DNA of 64,000 bases from the NCBI RefSeq assembly GCF_900115095.1, contig NZ_FOVH01000029.1, forward strand, positions 20,980 through 84,979. Reading direction: 5' to 3'. Shown here in pieces: positions 60,213 through 64,000 of this stretch (positions within the stretch are counted from its first letter, which is position 1; the number at the start of each line of letters is the position of its first letter). Position numbers and translations under genes: made by a program. Origin of the DNA: Actinomadura madurae (GTDB lineage Bacteria > Actinomycetota > Actinomycetes > Streptosporangiales > Streptosporangiaceae). Below the pieces are notes generated by a model. That model saw nothing but the letters and a program-made list of their open reading frames with translations, was not told the DNA's origin and did no database searches.

Positions 60213-60566
60213 GAGCGGCTCCCTGGGGGTGGGAACGGGCTTCGTCGGTCAGTCGGTCAGACCCGTGGACTGCCATGCTGAACGACGGGCGGCGGGGCGA
60301 GCCACGTCGGCGAGCACACTGTTCACCGGAATCCTGTGGTGGCTCCGTCCATGAAGCCGCCGCCGGGTGCCCGCCGGACCTCCGGGAACGCCCAGCCAGG
60401 ACGCCTTTTCTCCCGCCGATCGAGCGCGCGGTGTGCGCCGCCTCATATCAGGCCGCCCGAATGTGTGTCCAGGTCACCTGGTTCACCCCCCGGCCGCCGC
60501 CTAGCGTTCACGGTCACGGCGTCCCCGGTGTGGCCCGGGTCACGCCATGACGCGTGAGGAGGGCGC
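60213..60566. other. Divergent promoter region esterase / ABC operon, with palindrome
   Basis: About 350 bases without a supported gene. A 13-base palindrome CCAGGT-C-ACCTGG lies at 60469-60481, about 90 bases before the ABC operon, and a TAGCGT hexamer (60502-60507) could be its -10. No repeat of the palindrome was noticed elsewhere. Confidence 0.5.
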
Positions 60567-61415
60567 ATGGGAGGTGGTCCCACGGAGGGCGGGCAGGGTG
60601 CCGCTCCGGAAGGCGCCGCTCCGGGCGGGGCCGCTCAGGATGGTGTCGCCCATGACGGGGCGGTCCCCGTCCTGACGGCGCGGGGGCTGGTCCGGGAGTT
60701 CCGCGGTTTCCGTGCCGTGGACGAGGTCGACCTGGACGTGGCCGAGGGCAGCGTGCACGCGCTGGTGGGCCCGAACGGCGCGGGCAAGACGACGCTGTTC
60801 AACCTGCTCACCGGGTTCCTGAAGCCGAGCGCGGGCAGCGTCCGGCTGGACGGGCACGAGCTGGCCGGGCGCAGCCCGGAGTCGATCACCCGGCTGGGGG
60901 TGGCGCGCTCGTTCCAGATCACCAGCCTGTTCGCCGAGCTGACCCCGCGCCGGCACCTGGAGCTGGCGCTGGCGAGCCCGACCGGCCTCGGCTGGCGGTT
61001 CTGGCGTTCGGACAAGGCGCTCAGCCGCTTCGCCGCGCGCGCCGGGGAACTGCTCGACGAGGCGGGGCTGTCCGGGCAGGGCGACGTCCCGGCGGGCTCG
61101 CTGTCGTACGGGAGCAAGCGGGCGCTGGAGCTGGCGCTCGCCCTGGCCCTGGACCCGAAGGTGCTGCTGCTCGACGAGCCGACCGCGGGCATGGGCGTCG
61201 AGGACGTCGACCGCACCATCGAGCTCGTCCGGAAGATCCGCGCCGGCCGCACGGTGGTGCTGGTCGAGCACAACATGAACGTGGTGGCGAGTCTCGCCGA
61301 CCGGGTGACCGTCCTTCAGCACGGCAAGGTGCTGATCGAGGGTCCGTACGCGGAGATCCGCCACGACCCGCGGGTCGTCACCGCCTACCTGGGAGACTCC
61401 AATGCTGCGCATTGA
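60567..61415 (+). CDS. Branched-chain amino acid type ABC transporter ATPase, LivG-like
   Basis: A 282-residue ATPase: Walker A GPNGAGKTTLFNLL, LSYGSKRALELALALALDPK (signature replaced by SYGSK), Walker B VLLLDEPTAG, and the LivG-type end DRVTVLQHGKVLIEGPYAEI. The first about 33 residues are a Gly/Ala repeat with no known role. It is the first gene of a HAAT-family importer operon and overlaps the next gene by 14 bases. RBS GAGGAGGG. Confidence 0.88.
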   Translation: MGGGPTEGGQGAAPEGAAPGGAAQDGVAHDGAVPVLTARGLVREFRGFRAVDEVDLDVAEGSVHALVGPNGAGKTTLFNLLTGFLKPSAGSVRLDGHELAGRSPESITRLGVARSFQITSLFAELTPRRHLELALASPTGLGWRFWRSDKALSRFAARAGELLDEAGLSGQGDVPAGSLSYGSKRALELALALALDPKVLLLDEPTAGMGVEDVDRTIELVRKIRAGRTVVLVEHNMNVVASLADRVTVLQHGKVLIEGPYAEIRHDPRVVTAYLGDSNAAH

Positions 61416-62103
61416 CGGACTGTCGGCCTGGTACGGCGAGGCCCAAGCCCTGCGCGAGGTGTCGCTGCACGTCGACCAGGGCGAGATCGTCACGCTGGTC
61501 GGCCGCAACGGCGCGGGCAAGACCACGCTGCTGCGCTGCCTGATGGGCCTGCACGGCGCCCACGGCAGGATCGCGGGCACGATCTCGCTGTCCGGCGCCG
61601 ACATCACCGGCCGCGCCCCGCACGGGCTGGCCCGCCGCGGGCTCGGCTACGTCCCGGACGATCGCGGCATCTTCGCGTCGCTGTCGGTGGAGGAGAACCT
61701 CACGCTGCCGCCCGTGATGGGCCCCGATCCCTGGTCGCTGGAGCGCGTGTACGAGACGTTCCCGATGCTGCGGGAGCGGCGGCGGTTTCCCGGGACGAAG
61801 TTGTCGGGCGGTGAGCAGCAGATGCTCGCGCTGGCCCGGGTTTTGCGGACGGGTGCCCGGCTGCTGCTGTGCGACGAGCCCACCGAGGGCCTGTCCCCGC
61901 TGATCGTCCAGCGGATCGGAGAGATCCTCCGTGAGGTGAAGGAGGCGGGCGTGACCGTCCTGCTCATCGAGCAGAACGTGCACTTCGCCGCCACCGTCGC
62001 CGACCGTCACTATCTGCTCGCCGAGGGGCGGATCGTCGAGTCGCTGGACCGCGACCAGGTCCGCGAGCGAGAGCACGAGCTGCTCGACTACCTCGGAATC
62101 TGA
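61402..62103 (+). CDS. Branched-chain amino acid type ABC transporter ATPase, LivF-like
   Basis: A 233-residue ATPase with Walker A VGRNGAGKTTLLRCLMG, signature KLSGGEQQMLALARVL and Walker B LLLCDEPTEGLSPLI, plus GYVPDDRGIFASLSVEENL as in LivF. It pairs with the LivG-like protein to power the importer. ATG with GGGAG before it. Confidence 0.9.
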   Translation: MLRIDGLSAWYGEAQALREVSLHVDQGEIVTLVGRNGAGKTTLLRCLMGLHGAHGRIAGTISLSGADITGRAPHGLARRGLGYVPDDRGIFASLSVEENLTLPPVMGPDPWSLERVYETFPMLRERRRFPGTKLSGGEQQMLALARVLRTGARLLLCDEPTEGLSPLIVQRIGEILREVKEAGVTVLLIEQNVHFAATVADRHYLLAEGRIVESLDRDQVREREHELLDYLGI

Positions 62104-62140
62104 CCACGGCCGAGTTCTTGGAGATCAGAGGAGACGCGGA

Positions 62141-63379
62141 ATGAGAGTCAAGGGGTGGAGCGGCGGCCTGGTGGCCGCGGGGCTGCTGCTGGCCGGGTGC
62201 GGAGGCGGGCCGGGCGGCGGCGGAGGGAAGATCAGTGACGACGGAGTGGTGCTGGCGGTCCTGAACGACGCGTCGGGCGTCTACGCCGACACCTCGGGCA
62301 GCAAGTCGGTCGAGGCGGTGAAGATGGCCGTCGCCGACTTCAAGGCCAAGTACGGCGACAAGGCGGTCACCGACAAGATCGAGGTGCTCTCCGCCGACCA
62401 CCAGAACAAGCCGGAGATCGCCAACTCGAAGGCGCAGGAGCTCTACGACCGCCAGCACGCCGACGTGATCCTGGACGTGCCGACGTCCTCGGCCGCGTTC
62501 GCCGTCGCCACGATCGCCAAGAACAAGAAGAAGGTGTTCATCGACGTCGGTGCCGCCAGCACGGAGCTGGAGGGCAAGCAGTGCAACAAGTACACCTTCC
62601 ACTACGGCTACAACAGCTACATGCTGGCCCACAGCACGGGTACCGAGGTGACGAAGGACGGCGGCAAGAACTGGTACATCGTCTACCCGGACTACGCGTT
62701 CGGCGAGGACATGCAGAGGACGTTCTCGACCGCCATCAAGGCCGCGGGCGGCAGCGTCGTGAAGAGCGACCCGACGCCGTTCCCCAACGACAACTTCTCC
62801 ACGTTCCTTTTGAAGGCGCCGGGTCTGAAGCCGAAGCCGCAGGTGCTCGGGACGATGCAGGCGGGCGGTGACCTGGTCAACCTGGTGAAGCAGTACAACG
62901 AGTACAAGCTGCGCGACAAGGGCGTCAGCCTCGCCGTCGGGCTGCTGGTCATCAGCGACATCCACTCGCTCGGACCGGACGCGCTGGCCGGCACACGCTA
63001 CACCGACATGTGGTACTGGAACCTCGACGCCAGGAGCCGCGCCTGGGCCGACAAGTTCCAGGCCAAGGTCGGTGTGCGGCCGACCTCCAACATGGCCGGC
63101 AACTACTCGGCCGCCCTGCAGTACCTGGAGGCCGTGCAGCGCGGCGGCACCGACAAGTCCGACGAGGTGGTCAAGCAGCTAGAGGGATACAAGTTCGACG
63201 ACTTGTTCGCCCGCAACGCCACCATCCGCGCCCAGGACCACCTGCTGCTGCACGACGCGTACCTCGGGCAGGTGAAGCCGAAGAGCGAGGTCAAGGAGGA
63301 GTGGGACTACGAGAAGATCATCAAGACGATCCCGGCGGCGGAGGCCTTCCAGCAGCCCGACCCGTCCTGCAAGCTGTAG
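62141..63379 (+). CDS. ABC transporter substrate-binding lipoprotein (HAAT family)
   Basis: A 412-residue lipoprotein: signal peptide with lipobox LLAGC (Cys near residue 20), a Gly-rich tether, then a Leu/Ile/Val-binding-protein fold (VLAVLNDASGVYADTSGSKS, VILDVPTSSAAFAVATIAKN, YIVYPDYAFGEDMQRTF). It presents an amino acid, amide or aromatic compound to the permeases; the ligand is unknown. Placed third in the operon, after the two ATPases, which is an unusual order. Confidence 0.9.
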   Translation: MRVKGWSGGLVAAGLLLAGCGGGPGGGGGKISDDGVVLAVLNDASGVYADTSGSKSVEAVKMAVADFKAKYGDKAVTDKIEVLSADHQNKPEIANSKAQELYDRQHADVILDVPTSSAAFAVATIAKNKKKVFIDVGAASTELEGKQCNKYTFHYGYNSYMLAHSTGTEVTKDGGKNWYIVYPDYAFGEDMQRTFSTAIKAAGGSVVKSDPTPFPNDNFSTFLLKAPGLKPKPQVLGTMQAGGDLVNLVKQYNEYKLRDKGVSLAVGLLVISDIHSLGPDALAGTRYTDMWYWNLDARSRAWADKFQAKVGVRPTSNMAGNYSAALQYLEAVQRGGTDKSDEVVKQLEGYKFDDLFARNATIRAQDHLLLHDAYLGQVKPKSEVKEEWDYEKIIKTIPAAEAFQQPDPSCKL

Positions 63380-63390
63380 GCGGGCGCGAC

Positions 63391-64000
63391 GTGCTGCAGC
63401 AGGCGTTCAACGGGTTGGTGGGTGGGGCGTTCTACGCCCTGCTCGCCCTCGGTCTGGCCGTGATTTTCGGGATGCTGGGTGTGGTGAACCTGGCGCATGG
63501 CGCGTTCTACATGCTGGGGGCGTTCGGGGCGTTCATCGCGCTGGATTCGTTCGGGTTGAACTTCTGGGTCTCCCTGATCCTGGTCCCGCCCCTACTCGGG
63601 GTGGCCGGGATCATTGTGGAACGGCTGTTCGTGCGGCGGTTGACGCCGCTGGATCCGCTGTACAACTTTCTGTTCACCTTCGGGCTGGCGCTGATTTTGC
63701 AGGATGTGATGAAGCGGCAGTACGGGGTGAACTCCCAGCCGTATCCGCGTCCGTCGCAGCTGGGCGGCACGCTCAATCTGGGGTTGTTCACCTATCCGGC
63801 CTATCAGGTGTTCGTGCTGGGGGTGTCGGTGCTGGTGTGCGCAGCGGTGTGGGTGGTGCTGACCCGGACCCGGGTGGGGATGATCGTGCGGGCGTCGACC
63901 GAGCGGCCGGAGCTGACGAGGGCGCTGGGGATCGATGTGGGGCGGTGGGTGACGCCGGTGTTCGGGTTCGGGATCGCGCTGGCGGCGTTGGCGGGGGTGT
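63391..64000 (+). CDS. LivH-like permease (cut by window edge)
   Basis: The first 203 residues of a HAAT-type permease: FNGLVGGAFYALLALGLAVI, GVVNLAHGAFYMLGAFGAFI, VERLFVRRLTPLDPLYNFLF and RTRVGMIVRASTERPELTRA with the typical LivH loop. Start GTG at 63391 with a weak GGCGGG upstream. It continues past 64000; LivM probably follows. Confidence 0.88.
   Translation, partial: MLQQAFNGLVGGAFYALLALGLAVIFGMLGVVNLAHGAFYMLGAFGAFIALDSFGLNFWVSLILVPPLLGVAGIIVERLFVRRLTPLDPLYNFLFTFGLALILQDVMKRQYGVNSQPYPRPSQLGGTLNLGLFTYPAYQVFVLGVSVLVCAAVWVVLTRTRVGMIVRASTERPELTRALGIDVGRWVTPVFGFGIALAALAGV

Noticed and set aside
1..64000. CRISPR arrays, tRNA or rRNA genes, insertion sequences, phage genes
   Set aside because: None seen: no regular spaced repeats, no transposase or integrase motifs, no tRNA-like cloverleaf ending in CCA noticed on reading. 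A covariance search was not possible.

Overview
The window is about 73% or more GC by eye, with short overlapping genes, GTG/TTG starts and twin-arginine/lipobox signal peptides. It is a chromosomal stretch of a filamentous high-GC actinomycete. The prodiginine genes plus the general gene style would suit Actinomadura/Thermomonosporaceae or Streptomyces relatives, but the genus is inference.

Region 1 (1-2300): two secreted GH18 chitinases on the minus strand (the first cut by the window edge). Each starts with TTG behind a GGGAG-type RBS, and each has the same AGGAA/TTCCT palindrome about 70-90 bases upstream of its start.

Region 2 (2446-29995): a nearly complete red (prodiginine, red tripyrrole) gene cluster, which is the main content of the window. 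A RedZ-like pseudo-response regulator with a TTA codon faces away from one very tight operon: redQ-redO-redN-redM-redL(K)-redJ-redI-redH-redX-redW-redY. Next come a SARP activator (redD), a strong terminator, and a second operon redP-redR-(36-aa membrane peptide)-(kinase-fold-like protein)-redV. RedM/RedO/RedW make pyrrolyl-2-carboxyl-S-PCP. RedX/RedN extend it and add serine. RedV/RedI finish 4-methoxy-bipyrrole-carbaldehyde (MBC). RedP/RedQ/RedR make the fatty acyl chain, and RedL plus a fused RedK domain turn it into a 2-alkylpyrrole. RedH joins the two halves. Both operons are preceded by the same triple GTCAGYG repeat (spacings 11 and 12) set 8 bases before a -10 hexamer, the classical geometry of SARP promoters. 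Unusual points are the RedL-RedK fusion, the move of redQ to the front, three degenerate domains (RedN ACP1, RedL ACP1, RedX N-terminal KS), and the absence of redG, redF and redU from the window.

Region 3 (30040-34840): a truncated TetR gene and a short duplication mark the cluster edge. They are followed by a TetR-MMPL exporter pair and an OFA-type MFS transporter with its small partner subunit.

Region 4 (34809-42695): a glycoside utilisation operon with substrate-binding lipoprotein, two CUT1 permeases and a GH106-like (rhamnosidase-type) hydrolase, next to a DeoR regulator. A similar operator-like sequence lies in front of both the operon and the regulator.

Region 5 (42784-51418): mixed housekeeping and accessory genes: an NhaA-thioredoxin fusion, HEAT protein, cysteine hydrolase, DUF6817-like protein, GlxA/AraC regulator, secreted PLD-like protein, YkvA-like membrane protein, acyl-CoA dehydrogenase with a perfect TetR-type palindrome over its promoter, and a RelA/SpoT-type HD hydrolase.

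Region 6 (51550-55094): an ECF41-type sigma factor module (NAD(P)-binding reductase, alpha/beta hydrolase, sigma factor with SnoaL-like tail). It is preceded by a perfect TGTCACA -35 element and closed by a 36-base perfect palindrome.

Region 7 (55097-64000): a CaiB CoA-transferase/SLC13 permease pair divergent from a LysR regulator, a secreted 3HB-oligomer-hydrolase/tannase-like esterase, and a branched-chain-amino-acid-type ABC transporter operon running off the end.
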